Assembly (NCBI GenBank): GCA_006738865.1
Contig: AP019701.1
Coordinates: 3,716,001 to 3,780,000 of the forward strand
Direction of reading: 5' to 3'
DNA: 64,000 nucleotides
Origin: Allostella sp. ATCC 35155
Lineage (GTDB): Bacteria; Pseudomonadota; Alphaproteobacteria; ATCC43930; Allostellaceae
A program made the position numbers and the translations under genes. The notes under the pieces are model-generated. The model was not told the origin of the DNA, did not search any database, and was given only the letters and a program-made list of their open reading frames with translations. This document shows positions 43,662-52,195 of the stretch, in pieces. Numbering within the stretch: position 1 is the stretch's first letter; each line of letters starts with the position of its first letter.

Positions 43662-44401
43662 ACGTCGCCGGAATTGGCCTGCTGCGGCAGGCCGGCGATC
43701 CAGACGGCCATTTCCGAGTGATCGCACCAGCGGTCCGCGACCAGTTGCTGGCTCTCCCCGAGGGCGGCCCGGAAGCGGTAGGGGCCGAGGGCGGCGACGC
43801 GGTCGAGCGCCGCCAGCGCCACCGTGCGCTGAATGGTCGTGAACTCGAACGACAGGGCCGGCACGGGCTGCGACAGGCCGGCCAGCGCGTCCGCCTCGAA
43901 GCCCTCGACGTCGATCTTGAGGAAGGCCGGCTGCCCGTGGCGAGCGACCAGCAGGTCCAGCGTCGTCAGCGGCACCGCGACGGTGTCGTCCCAGCGCTGG
44001 CCCTCCCAGCCCGCGGCGCCGTCGGCCGCGCGGATGAAATCGTCGGATGCGGTAGAGACGGTCGGGTTGGCGCGGTTGATGCGCAGCGTCACCTGCCCGG
44101 GCGCACTCCCGACGGCCGCCGCCTCGATCGCCACCTGCCGGTCGCGGCCATAGAGGAGGCGGAGCAGCCGGACCAGCGCCGGCTGGGGCTCGACCGCGAC
44201 GACGCGGCAGCCGAGCCGGCGGAACGACGCGACCCGGTCGCCGACATGGCTGCCGACGTCGAAGACGAGATCGCCAGGCCGCACGAAGCGGGCGTGCAGC
44301 CGGTCCATCGCCTGCCGCCGCTCGCGTCCGCGATAATAGATCGAGAGCGACCGCAGGATGCCCCGCGCCGCCCGCACCCGCCCCGCGAGGGCCCCGATCA
44401 T
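43631..44401 (-). CDS. FkbM-family methyltransferase
   Basis: A 256-residue SAM-dependent O-methyltransferase. VFDVGSHVGDRVASFRRLG is motif I, VVAVEPQPALVRLL the next, and FLKIDVEGFEADALAGL the FkbM signature. FkbM enzymes often methylate sugars in glycans or natural products. It overlaps the OpgH stop by four bases and is the last gene of the seven-gene operon, so it may modify the glycan or the pathway product. The 3' end overlaps a convergent gene by 31 bases. Confidence 0.92.
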   Translation of the reverse strand: MIGALAGRVRAARGILRSLSIYYRGRERRQAMDRLHARFVRPGDLVFDVGSHVGDRVASFRRLGCRVVAVEPQPALVRLLRLLYGRDRQVAIEAAAVGSAPGQVTLRINRANPTVSTASDDFIRAADGAAGWEGQRWDDTVAVPLTTLDLLVARHGQPAFLKIDVEGFEADALAGLSQPVPALSFEFTTIQRTVALAALDRVAALGPYRFRAALGESQQLVADRWCDHSEMAVWIAGLPQQANSGDVYAALDPPEG

Positions 44402-46143
44402 CCGGGCGCGCCCGGCGGCAGCGCCGCCGGCCCGGCAGTGAGGAGGTCGGGCGGCGGCGCCGTCTCCTCCGGCAGGCGGCAGAGACCGACCCGTGCCGCC
44501 CAGCGGCCGAGTTCCGGCAGGGATGTCACGACGGCGAAGGGCGCGGCCAGCAACAGGCCCGCGAGGCCAAGCTGGGCCCAGGCCCAGGCCTCCCAGGAGG
44601 TGGACAGGAACGCCGCCGTCCCCGCCGCCCCGGCCAGGGTCTGGCGCCAGAGCGTGCGCAGCGCGACCGGCCACGGCACCGCATGATCATCGCGCACCTG
44701 CCCCGTCCAGCCGGCCCGGCGGCGGAACGGCAGGGCCAGCATGTAGAGCGTGTGCGCCAGCGTCGTGATCGGGAAGAGCAGCAGCGAGAAGAGGAACTCG
44801 GCCGCAAAGCCGGCGAGGAACCGCGGCGCACCGCCGAAGCTGCGGCGCTGGTCGGCGTCGGCGAGCACGTCGACGGCGCTCGCGAACTTGGGTGCGAAGA
44901 CGAAGAGGATGACCACGGCGAGCAGCACCGGCCCCACCACCGGATCGAAGATCGCCGCCCCCTCCGGCAGGGTCGCCGTCCGCCAGGCGAGCAGCGCCAG
45001 CATGGCGGTCCAGGCCGGCGCGCCGAAGAACATCAGCATCGCCAGCCAGAGGTGGAAGCGGCTGCCGGGCAGCAGCCCCGGCAGCCCGACCAGCCGGACA
45101 TACTGCATGTTGCCGAGGCACCAGCGCAGGTCGCGGCGGACGAACTCGATGAGGGTCGGCGGATTGGCCTCCCAGCTGCCGCCCTCCTCCGGCAGCACCC
45201 GCACCTCCCAGCCGGCCCGGCGCATCAGGGCCGCCTCGATCTGGTCGTGGCTGAGCACGTCGCCGCCGAAGGGCGGACGGCCGGACAGGCGCGGGATGTG
45301 GCAGTGCCGGGTGAACGGCGCCACGCGGATGATGGCGTTGTGCCCCCAGTAGGGCCCGCAATCGGCCTGCCAAGCCGAGGCGCCGAGCGTGTAGGAGCGC
45401 ATCCCGAGGCGCATTCCGAACTGGAACAGCCGCGCGAACAGGCTGGCGCTCGGCATTCCCGTGACCAGGGTCTGGACGATGCCGAAGCGGGGATTCTCCT
45501 CCATGATCCGCACGAGACGGAGGATCGCGTCCGGCGCCATGACACTGTCGGTGTCGAGCGTGACCATGAAGTCGTACCCGTCGCCCCAGCGCAGGCAGAA
45601 ATCGCGGATGTTGCCGGCCTTGAAGCCTTCGTTCGCGGTCCGCCGGCGATAGGTGACCGGCAGACGGGCCGCGAGCGCGGCGGCCTCTGCCTCCTCCGCC
45701 TGCGCCACCTCCGGCCGGTCGGTGTCGCTGAGGACGAAGGCATGGAAATGCCCGCCCCAGCCGGCCCGCAGGAGGCCCGACATGAGGCGGTCGAGGTTGC
45801 GGAACGTGCCGGCCGGATCCTCGTTGCGGACGCACACCAGCAGCGCGGTGCGCCCGGCAAGCGGGCGCTGCGGATCGGGCCGGGCGAAGGGGGCGACGGC
45901 GGCCACGGCGTCGGCGGTCCGCAGGCGCAGCCAGAGGAAGATGGCGGAGTTCCAGAACCCGATCACGCCCCAGGGCGCCGTCAGGGCGAACAGCAGGACG
46001 ATGGCGAGGTCCGCCCCGTCGATGCCGCCGGGCCGCAGCGCCAGGGCCATCAGGCCGATGAGCAGCAGTGTCGTCGCGGCGGCAGCCGCGGCGTAGAGCC
46101 GGCGTCGGCGGGTGATCACAAAGCCCGTTTCGGTGCTTGCCAT
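44398..46143 (-). CDS. opgH: Glucans biosynthesis glucosyltransferase (OpgH/MdoH-like, short form)
   Basis: A 581-residue inner-membrane GT2 glycosyltransferase. Two N-terminal helices, a cytoplasmic catalytic domain with TLDTDSVM, DCGPYWGHNAIIR and RRDLRWCLGN (the Q/RxxRW-type site), and about four C-terminal helices are visible. OpgH makes the beta-glucan backbone of osmoregulated periplasmic glucans. Enterobacterial OpgH is about 850 residues; this shorter form resembles those of Rhodobacter-like bacteria. The usual partner opgG is absent here. The gene is packed three bases after a methyltransferase gene. Confidence 0.9.
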   Translation of the reverse strand: MASTETGFVITRRRRLYAAAAAATTLLLIGLMALALRPGGIDGADLAIVLLFALTAPWGVIGFWNSAIFLWLRLRTADAVAAVAPFARPDPQRPLAGRTALLVCVRNEDPAGTFRNLDRLMSGLLRAGWGGHFHAFVLSDTDRPEVAQAEEAEAAALAARLPVTYRRRTANEGFKAGNIRDFCLRWGDGYDFMVTLDTDSVMAPDAILRLVRIMEENPRFGIVQTLVTGMPSASLFARLFQFGMRLGMRSYTLGASAWQADCGPYWGHNAIIRVAPFTRHCHIPRLSGRPPFGGDVLSHDQIEAALMRRAGWEVRVLPEEGGSWEANPPTLIEFVRRDLRWCLGNMQYVRLVGLPGLLPGSRFHLWLAMLMFFGAPAWTAMLALLAWRTATLPEGAAIFDPVVGPVLLAVVILFVFAPKFASAVDVLADADQRRSFGGAPRFLAGFAAEFLFSLLLFPITTLAHTLYMLALPFRRRAGWTGQVRDDHAVPWPVALRTLWRQTLAGAAGTAAFLSTSWEAWAWAQLGLAGLLLAAPFAVVTSLPELGRWAARVGLCRLPEETAPPPDLLTAGPAALPPGAPG

Positions 46144-46146
46144 CGC

Positions 46147-46947
46147 TCAGTTCCTTCGCCCGGCCGGCATGGCCAGGATGTCCCGATGGCCGACGCGCAG
46201 CGTCAGCCGGCCCTCCGCCGCCTGGCGGCAGCGCCGCTCGGCCCATGCCGCGATCGCCGGGGCATCGCCCGGCGACTGCTCGCGCGCCGCCGCCGCCGCG
46301 CCCGCGATCATGGCGGCCAGCATCGCCCCCTCGCCCGCACCCACCCGCCAGTCGCTCCGCGCGGTCTCGACCCGCCAGCCGCGACGGCGAAAGGCCGACG
46401 CGACCGCGGCCGGCGCAGCCGGACCCAGCGCCGGGCCCGGCCCCAACCCCTTCGGCCGGCGCTGGTGGCGCGCGAACAGCCCTTCGACGAGGGCGTCGTC
46501 CGGGTCGTCCGGCCACCAGCCGCCACGACCGTCGACGACCAGCGGCGCATAGAGCGGCAGGCGGCGCCGGGCCAGTGTCGCCGCCAGGTCCTCGATCCAT
46601 GGGCCGGACGCCAGGTCGAGCAATGCGAAGGCCGTCACCGCGTCGGCGCGGCGCGGCAGGAACCGGGCGCAGCCGACACCAAGATCGGCGGCGATGCCGC
46701 GTGTACCGGGTGCCGCGGCGAGCGCGACCCGCAGCAGTTCGGGATCGCCTTCGACGAAGACCCAGCGCGCAGACGGTCCGACCACCGGGCCCAGCGCCCG
46801 CCGCGACGCCCCCGTGCCGGCGCCGAGATCGACGATGGTGCCGCCCGCGACCAGCAGCCGGGCAAAGCGGCGGGCGAGGGCCGGCGACCGGGCGGCGGCA
46901 TCGAACGGCGCACGCAGCGCGAGCCAGTCGGCCGAAAAGCCGCTCAT
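46147..46947 (-). CDS. Class I SAM-dependent methyltransferase
   Basis: A 266-residue methyltransferase with motif I VDLGAGTGASRRAL (residues about 38-51) and a later FALLDLASGPWIEDL in the motif IV region. The C-terminus is Ala-rich and helical. It overlaps the GT4 gene by four bases, and its own stop is three bases from the opgH start. The substrate is unknown; by position it acts on the product of the RibD/PTPS-like enzymes or on a glycan. Confidence 0.82.
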   Translation of the reverse strand: MSGFSADWLALRAPFDAAARSPALARRFARLLVAGGTIVDLGAGTGASRRALGPVVGPSARWVFVEGDPELLRVALAAAPGTRGIAADLGVGCARFLPRRADAVTAFALLDLASGPWIEDLAATLARRRLPLYAPLVVDGRGGWWPDDPDDALVEGLFARHQRRPKGLGPGPALGPAAPAAVASAFRRRGWRVETARSDWRVGAGEGAMLAAMIAGAAAAAREQSPGDAPAIAAWAERRCRQAAEGRLTLRVGHRDILAMPAGRRN

Positions 46948-47990
46948 CGGGCCAACCGCGCGACCGCCGCGGCGAACTGCCGGGCGGCCGTCGGCCAGTC
47001 CGGCAGCGCCGCCCCGGCTGCCGCGGCCCCCGCGGCCAGCCGCCCGCGCAGCGCCGCGTCGCCGATGGCGCGGCGGAGTGCGGCCGCCAGGGCCGGCCCG
47101 TCCCCCGGCGGCACCAGCAGGCCCGCCGCGGCCGGCACCGTATCGGCCACCGCACCGCCGGCGGCGGCGACGATCGGCAATCCGGCGCGCAGCGCCTCCG
47201 ACAGCGCCATGCCGTAGCCTTCGTAGAGCGCCGGGTGGACGAAGAGGTCGGCCTGCAGCCGGGCGCCCGCGAGGGCGGCCTCGTCGACTTCTCCGGCGAA
47301 GCCGATGCGGCCGGCGAGCCCGGCTGCCGCGACCCTGGCCGCGAGTTCGGCCGTCAGCGCCGGGTCGCGGTCGGTCGCGCCGATGCAGGTCAGCTGCCAG
47401 TCGAGATCGGCCATGCCGGCCAGTGCATCGACCAGCAGCAAGTGGCCCTTGCGCGGCACCAGTGCGGCGACCGACAGCAGGCGCACGGGGCCGGGCGCAC
47501 GGGCGGGACGCGGCCCCGGGATCGGGTCGACGCCCGGCGCAACAGCCACCACCCGGTCGGCCGAAACCCCGTACGCGTCGCACAGGGTTCGCCGGGTGAA
47601 GGCGCTGGTGACGATGATGCCGGCGACCCGGGCGAGCGCCGCGCGCTCGCCCGCGCGCAACCGGTCGGCCAGGTCGGGCGCCAGCCCCGTCTCCTCGGCC
47701 AGCGGATGATGGACGAGCGCGATCATGCCTTCGGCCGCCGCACCGCGGTCGAGCCCGAAGGCCGGCAGGGCCAGGCCGTCGACGACGAGCGGGGCGCCGC
47801 GCGCAGCGGCGCGCACCGCGGCCGCGGCGTCGCGGGCAGCGTGGTCCGCCAGCGGATAGGTGCCCGCCATCTCGTGCACCGCGACGTCCCAGCCCAGCGC
47901 CCGCAGGCCCTCGACGATGCGCCGGTCGTAGATGGTGCCGCCGGTGCGCCGGTCGAGCGGGCCCGGCAGCGCCAGGTCGAACCGGTTCAC
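46944..47990 (-). CDS. Glycosyltransferase family 4 protein
   Basis: A 348-residue GT-B glycosyltransferase starting at GTG 47990, which overlaps the PTPS-like stop (GTGA); the open frame extends further but only as antisense-like sequence. DRRTGGTIYDRRIVEGLRAL near the N-terminus is the acceptor side; VSADRVVAVAPGVDP and LFVHPALYEGYGMALSEAL carry the GT4 nucleotide-sugar-binding ExxxxxxxE pattern. It moves a sugar onto an acceptor that may be a pterin-like compound, given its neighbours. Confidence 0.88.
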   Translation of the reverse strand: MNRFDLALPGPLDRRTGGTIYDRRIVEGLRALGWDVAVHEMAGTYPLADHAARDAAAAVRAAARGAPLVVDGLALPAFGLDRGAAAEGMIALVHHPLAEETGLAPDLADRLRAGERAALARVAGIIVTSAFTRRTLCDAYGVSADRVVAVAPGVDPIPGPRPARAPGPVRLLSVAALVPRKGHLLLVDALAGMADLDWQLTCIGATDRDPALTAELAARVAAAGLAGRIGFAGEVDEAALAGARLQADLFVHPALYEGYGMALSEALRAGLPIVAAAGGAVADTVPAAAGLLVPPGDGPALAAALRRAIGDAALRGRLAAGAAAAGAALPDWPTAARQFAAAVARLAR

Positions 47991-48400
47991 CGGGTTGCCG
48001 GAATCGGCCCTTCGAAGCTGGCCCAGGCCCGCGGCGACTCGCGCAGCGTCACCTTGATGCCGGTCAGGCGGTCCGCCGTGTCGGGGCCGAGATCCCCGGC
48101 GGCCGTCCGCAGCGCCAGCCGGCGATGGATTTCCGCCGCCAGGAACTCGGTCGTGGTGTTGATGCCCGCGAAGTCGGACTCGGCGTCGAGGTTGCGGTAG
48201 TCGAAGGCGGCCAGCACCTCGCGCAGCGCGGTCATCGCCCGGCCGATATCGCAAACGACGCCGTTGGCATCGAGGTCGGCACGGCGGAACTCCGCCTCGA
48301 CGGCGTAGGTCGCGCCGTGCAGCGCCTGGGCCGGCCCGAAAAGTTCGCCGCGGAAGCTGTGGGCGATCATGAAATGGTCGCAGACGGTGACGGCATACAT
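47987..48400 (-). CDS. PTPS/QueD-like protein with degenerate active site
   Basis: A 137-residue protein with the T-fold of 6-pyruvoyl-tetrahydropterin/6-carboxy-tetrahydropterin synthases. Compared with PTPS, the first zinc His is kept (His14 in MIAHSF) and the second probably (His28), but the HGHNY motif is HGATY, so the third zinc ligand is Ala30. The catalytic Cys position (FGKC) is FGPA, and the catalytic His of DHKNLD is Tyr68 (DYRNLD). The C-terminal Glu (Glu121) that anchors the pterin ring remains. It may thus bind a pterin-like ligand without the usual reaction. It overlaps the GT4 gene by four bases. Confidence 0.82.
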   Translation of the reverse strand: MYAVTVCDHFMIAHSFRGELFGPAQALHGATYAVEAEFRRADLDANGVVCDIGRAMTALREVLAAFDYRNLDAESDFAGINTTTEFLAAEIHRRLALRTAAGDLGPDTADRLTGIKVTLRESPRAWASFEGPIPATR

Positions 48401-48429
48401 GGCGCGGGCGGACCTTCCGTCGGGTGGCT

Positions 48430-49428
48430 TCAGGGGTAGCGGACGGCGTGACAGAGCGTGCCGTCCCGGTTGGTGGAAAGTTGCTGCATGGTCTGCGGCA
48501 GATCCGCGAAGTGGCTCTCGCCGGAGATCAGCCGGTCGTACGCAGGATCGCGCAGCAGCTCCAGCGCGAGTTCCAGCCGCCGGCGATGGTTCCAGCGCCG
48601 GCGCTGCGCCGGCGCCACCTGGCCTACCTGCGAGGAGCGGATCGTCAGGCGGCGGGAATGGAAGGCGCCGCCCAGCGGCAGCACGACGGGGCTGGAGCCG
48701 AACCAGCTCAGCACCGTGACCGACGCTTCCTCGCCGGCCAGTTCCAGCGCGGAGACGAGGCCGTCGGGCGCGCCCGTCGCCTCGAACACGGCATCCTGGT
48801 CGGCCGGCGCCGCATCCGGGCCGGCGAAGCGGATACCGAGCGCGGCGGCCAGCGCGGCCTTGCCGGGATCGCGGTCGACGAGGGTGACCACCGTGCCCGG
48901 CACATAAGCGGCCAGCCGGGCTACCAGCGCGCCAACGACACCGGCGCCGACGACCGCAATGTGCTGGCCGGGCAGGACCGGCGTGTCCCAGAGCGCGTTG
49001 ACCGCCGTCTCCATGTTGGCGGCGAGCACGGCCCGACGCGGCGGCAGGCCGTCGGGCAGCGGCAGCACGGCGACGGCCGGCACGACGAAGCGATCCTGGT
49101 GCGGGTGGAGGCAGAAGACGAGGCGGCCGGCGAGCCCGGACGGGCCCGCCTCGACCCGGCCGACGGCGGCATAGCCGTACTTGACGGGATAGGGGAAATC
49201 GCCGGCCTGGAACGGGCAGCGCATCCGCGCCCGCTCGCTGTCGGGCACCCGGCCGAGGAAGACCAGCGCCTCGGTCCCGCGCGAAATTCCGGACCACAGG
49301 GCGGCGACGCGGACCTCGTCGGCCGCCGGCTCCGGCAGCGCCTCCGCGCGGACCTCGCCCCGCCCCTTGCCGACCGTCCAGAAGGCATGCGCCCGCGACG
49401 CGGCGGCGGGGTCAGGTGCGGCGGACAT
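48430..49428 (-). CDS. MDR-superfamily dehydrogenase, BchC-like
   Basis: A 332-residue medium-chain dehydrogenase. SGISRGTEALVFLGRVP near residue 45 is the mark of the BchC-like subgroup, and VVGAGVVGALVARL the Rossmann nucleotide loop. The GHExxG zinc element of alcohol dehydrogenases is absent (YGYAAVG instead), so a catalytic zinc is unlikely. ATG 49428 overlaps the upstream RibD-like stop by 17 bases; ATG 49449 is an alternative. Such proteins oxidise or reduce an alcohol on a ring-bearing substrate. It lies 29 bases before the PTPS-like gene. Confidence 0.85.
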   Translation of the reverse strand: MSAAPDPAAASRAHAFWTVGKGRGEVRAEALPEPAADEVRVAALWSGISRGTEALVFLGRVPDSERARMRCPFQAGDFPYPVKYGYAAVGRVEAGPSGLAGRLVFCLHPHQDRFVVPAVAVLPLPDGLPPRRAVLAANMETAVNALWDTPVLPGQHIAVVGAGVVGALVARLAAYVPGTVVTLVDRDPGKAALAAALGIRFAGPDAAPADQDAVFEATGAPDGLVSALELAGEEASVTVLSWFGSSPVVLPLGGAFHSRRLTIRSSQVGQVAPAQRRRWNHRRRLELALELLRDPAYDRLISGESHFADLPQTMQQLSTNRDGTLCHAVRYP

Positions 49429-50251
49429 CGCAATCGAACAGCACATCATCTCCCATACGGAAGATGCGCGTGGGTGGACGCAGCGCCTCGGAAAGATTCA
49501 CCAGCGGCGGCAGTGCCAGCGCCGGTCGGCCCGAGCCGAGGATCATCGGCGCGACGGTGATCTGCAGCCGGTCGAGACAGCCCTCGGTGAGGAAGCGCGA
49601 GACGGTGACGCCGCCGCCCTCGACGAAGATGCGCCGGCAGCCGCGCCGGGCCAGCGCCTCGACGACCGCGCCATAGTCGATGGTCTCGCCGCGCCGCGGC
49701 ACGCCGACCACGTCGGCGTCGCCGAGCCGCTCGCGGTCGACGCGATCGGCCGCGCAGAGCAGGAGCGTCTCGGTCTCGCCGTCGCGGAACAGGCGATAGC
49801 GGTCGTCGAGCCGGCGCTCGGTGTCGATCACGACCCGCATCGGATGGCGGCCGGGCACCCGCCGCACCGTCAGCCGGGGATCGTCGTGCCGCACGGTTCC
49901 CGCACCGACCACGACGGCGCATGCGAGCGCCCGCATCCGGTGCATGTGGTCGAGATTGTCGGGACAGGTGATGTAGGTCGACTCGCCGGCGTCGGTGGCG
50001 ATGCGTCCGTCGAGGCTCTGGCCGAGATGGGCGAAGACGAGGGGCCGGTTCGGGCAGTCCGCGACGAACGGCCCGTAGAGGTCGAGCATCCAGGCGGCGG
50101 CCGCCTCGCCATGCCACGCCGCATCGCCGGCGGCCGGATCACCAGTTGCGCGGTCGCCCGCGGCACGCCTTTGCAGCAGCGCCCAGGCGGCATCGCCGCC
50201 GGGAAGGCGCGCGTCGGGGACGGCGGTCGTGTCGGTACCGGACGACGGCAA
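49412..50251 (-). CDS. RibD C-terminal (pyrimidine reductase/DHFR-like) domain protein
   Basis: A protein of about 279 residues. After some 60 residues of unclear sequence comes a RibD-C/DHFR fold: VFAHLGQSLDGRIATD, VVVGAGTVRHDDPRLTVR and RIFVEGGGVTVSRFL, then VAPMILGSGRPAL. The N-terminal deaminase domain of true RibD is absent, so it is not a riboflavin-pathway bifunctional enzyme. It should reduce a pyrimidine- or pterin-type carbonyl with NADPH. No ATG gives a sensible start; TTG 50251 is tentative. It is first in the seven-gene operon. Confidence 0.82.
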   Translation of the reverse strand: MPSSGTDTTAVPDARLPGGDAAWALLQRRAAGDRATGDPAAGDAAWHGEAAAAWMLDLYGPFVADCPNRPLVFAHLGQSLDGRIATDAGESTYITCPDNLDHMHRMRALACAVVVGAGTVRHDDPRLTVRRVPGRHPMRVVIDTERRLDDRYRLFRDGETETLLLCAADRVDRERLGDADVVGVPRRGETIDYGAVVEALARRGCRRIFVEGGGVTVSRFLTEGCLDRLQITVAPMILGSGRPALALPPLVNLSEALRPPTRIFRMGDDVLFDCDVRRT

Positions 50252-50358
50252 GGAGATGCGGGGCTCCTGTCGTGCGGACCCGGGCGGGCCCGCCTGAGGC
50301 GAGACTAGCAAATTAGGGCACGGCCCGGCAGTGGCCAGTCCCGCATCGTCCGGATCGC

Positions 50359-51234
50359 TCAGGCGGGCGCCACCCGGTTGCCGACGATCCGGCTGCGCAG
50401 CGCGGTCGAGAGGACGTCGATGAGCGCCACGGCCGCCAGGATGATCAGGATGAGGAAGGACACCGTCTGCCATTCGAGCGTGCGGATCTGCTCGGCCAGA
50501 TGCAGGCCGATGCCGCCGGCGCCGACGATCCCGATGATGGTGGCCGAGCGCGTGTTCGATTCGAAGTAGTAGAGGACCTGGCTCAGCATGACCGGCAGCA
50601 CCTGGGGCAGCAGGCCGAAGCGGATGCGGTGCAGTCCGCCCCCGCCCGCGGCGACGACCCCTTCGCCGGCCTTGCGTTCCGTCGCCTCGATCGCCTCGGA
50701 GAAGAGCTTGCCGAAAGATCCGATGTCGGAGGACATGATCGCAAGCACCCCGGCGAACGGCCCCAACCCGACGACGTTGATCCAGATCAGCGCCCAGATC
50801 AGCGTGTCGACACCGCGGATGGTGTCGAGGAAGCGCCGCGACAGGAAATGCACGACCCGCTGGCCGACGACCGTCCGCGCCGCGATGAAGCCCAGCGGAA
50901 ATGCCAGGATCGCGGCTGTCAGGGTGCCGAGGAAGGCGATCGCGACGGTCTCCGCCAGGGCATGGAGATAGATTTGCAGCCGCTCCGGCGTTCCGAAATC
51001 CGGCGGCACCATGAGGGCGGCGAACGTCCCCAGCTGGCCGAGCCCATGCCAGAGGCGCGCCGGACTGGCATCGATCCACCAGAGGCCGAAGAACAGCAGA
51101 AGGACCGGCCCGCCGATCGCCAGCCCGGTCGCGAGCCGGCGTCCCAGCGGCGCCGCGAACTGCGCGGCGTGCCGCTGCCGCAGCTCGGGCAGGCGGGCCG
51201 CGGCCTCGGCACGGATCGCGGAAGGGCGGTTCAT
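50359..51234 (-). CDS. phnE: Phosphonate ABC transporter permease (second PhnE)
   Basis: A 291-residue permease with about six helices. DTIRGVDTLIWALIWINVVGLGPFAGVLAI, read as adjoining parts, is typical of PhnE, as are FESNTRSATIIGIVGAGGIG (the EAA-linked loop) and the final LIDVLSTALRSRI. It pairs with the other PhnE in the membrane to move phosphonate or phosphite into the cell. Its ATG overlaps the first permease's stop by four bases. The transporter operon ends here. Confidence 0.92.
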   Translation of the reverse strand: MNRPSAIRAEAAARLPELRQRHAAQFAAPLGRRLATGLAIGGPVLLLFFGLWWIDASPARLWHGLGQLGTFAALMVPPDFGTPERLQIYLHALAETVAIAFLGTLTAAILAFPLGFIAARTVVGQRVVHFLSRRFLDTIRGVDTLIWALIWINVVGLGPFAGVLAIMSSDIGSFGKLFSEAIEATERKAGEGVVAAGGGGLHRIRFGLLPQVLPVMLSQVLYYFESNTRSATIIGIVGAGGIGLHLAEQIRTLEWQTVSFLILIILAAVALIDVLSTALRSRIVGNRVAPA

Positions 51235-52127
51235 GCGCGATGCTCCAGGCCGATCAGGCGATGGCGGAGGCGCTCGGTCGCCATGTCGATGACGACGACG
51301 GCCAGGATGATCAGCAGCAGGATCGCCGACACGTCGGCATAGTAGAATTTCCGGATCGCCTCGATCAGATCCTGGCCGATTCCGCCGGCTCCGACGAAGC
51401 CCATGACCGACGCGCCGCGCACGTTGATCTCGAAGCGCAGCAGCGCGTAGCTCGCGAAGTTCGACAGCACCTGGGGCACGACGGCGAAGCGCATCGTGCT
51501 GACCCAGCTCGCGCCCGTCGCCGCGGCACCCTCGACCGGGCCCATGTCGGCGTTCTCGACGACCTCCGCGAAGAGCTTGCCGAGCGCCCCCAGGGTATGG
51601 ATCGACAGTGCCAGCACGCCCGGCAACGGGCCGAGGCCGAAGGCGACGACGAAGATCAGCGCGAATACGATCTCGGGAACCGTGCGGCAGAACTCCAGGA
51701 AGCGCTTGGCGAGGAAGCGGGCGACCGGCCAGCGGCCGACATTGCGGGCGGCGAGGAAGCTGAGCATGAACGCCGCCATCGCCCCGACCACCGTTCCGAG
51801 ATAGGCGATCAGCAGCGTCTCCGCCAGGAGCCGGCCCCAGCGCGCGAGACCCCAGTACCACTCCGCGGGATCGGAGAAGACCGAGTGGCCGGTGGCTGGC
51901 CCGGTATCGAACACGAACAGCCGCGAGACGTAGGCCGGCAGGCGATCGAAGTTGGCGGCGAACTTGGCGAGATCGACCTCGGCGGTGAGCGCCGCGACGA
52001 GCACGGCCAGGACGAGGATGACCCCGCCCAGCAGCGTCTGCCGTCGACGGCCGGCCATCGCCTCGGCATAGGCGCGGCTCAGCGGCGCCAGGGTGGCGTC
52101 GGGCAGGCGGGGGACCGTGCGGCTCAT
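51231..52127 (-). CDS. phnE: Phosphonate ABC transporter permease (first PhnE)
   Basis: A 298-residue permease of the same family as its neighbour, with EFCRTVPEIVFALIFVVAFGLGPLPGVLAL (read as adjoining parts) and FEINVRGASVMGFVGAGGIGQ. ATG 52127 is used; an in-frame ATG at 52136 would add three residues. Two PhnE genes in tandem are common in alphaproteobacteria and imply a heterodimer. Confidence 0.92.
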   Translation of the reverse strand: MSRTVPRLPDATLAPLSRAYAEAMAGRRRQTLLGGVILVLAVLVAALTAEVDLAKFAANFDRLPAYVSRLFVFDTGPATGHSVFSDPAEWYWGLARWGRLLAETLLIAYLGTVVGAMAAFMLSFLAARNVGRWPVARFLAKRFLEFCRTVPEIVFALIFVVAFGLGPLPGVLALSIHTLGALGKLFAEVVENADMGPVEGAAATGASWVSTMRFAVVPQVLSNFASYALLRFEINVRGASVMGFVGAGGIGQDLIEAIRKFYYADVSAILLLIILAVVVIDMATERLRHRLIGLEHRA

Positions 52128-52195
52128 GACAGGCAATCCGGGCAGGCGGCCGGCGGCACGCGGAAGGGGGCGCGTGCCGCCGGTGCTGCCGCTCC

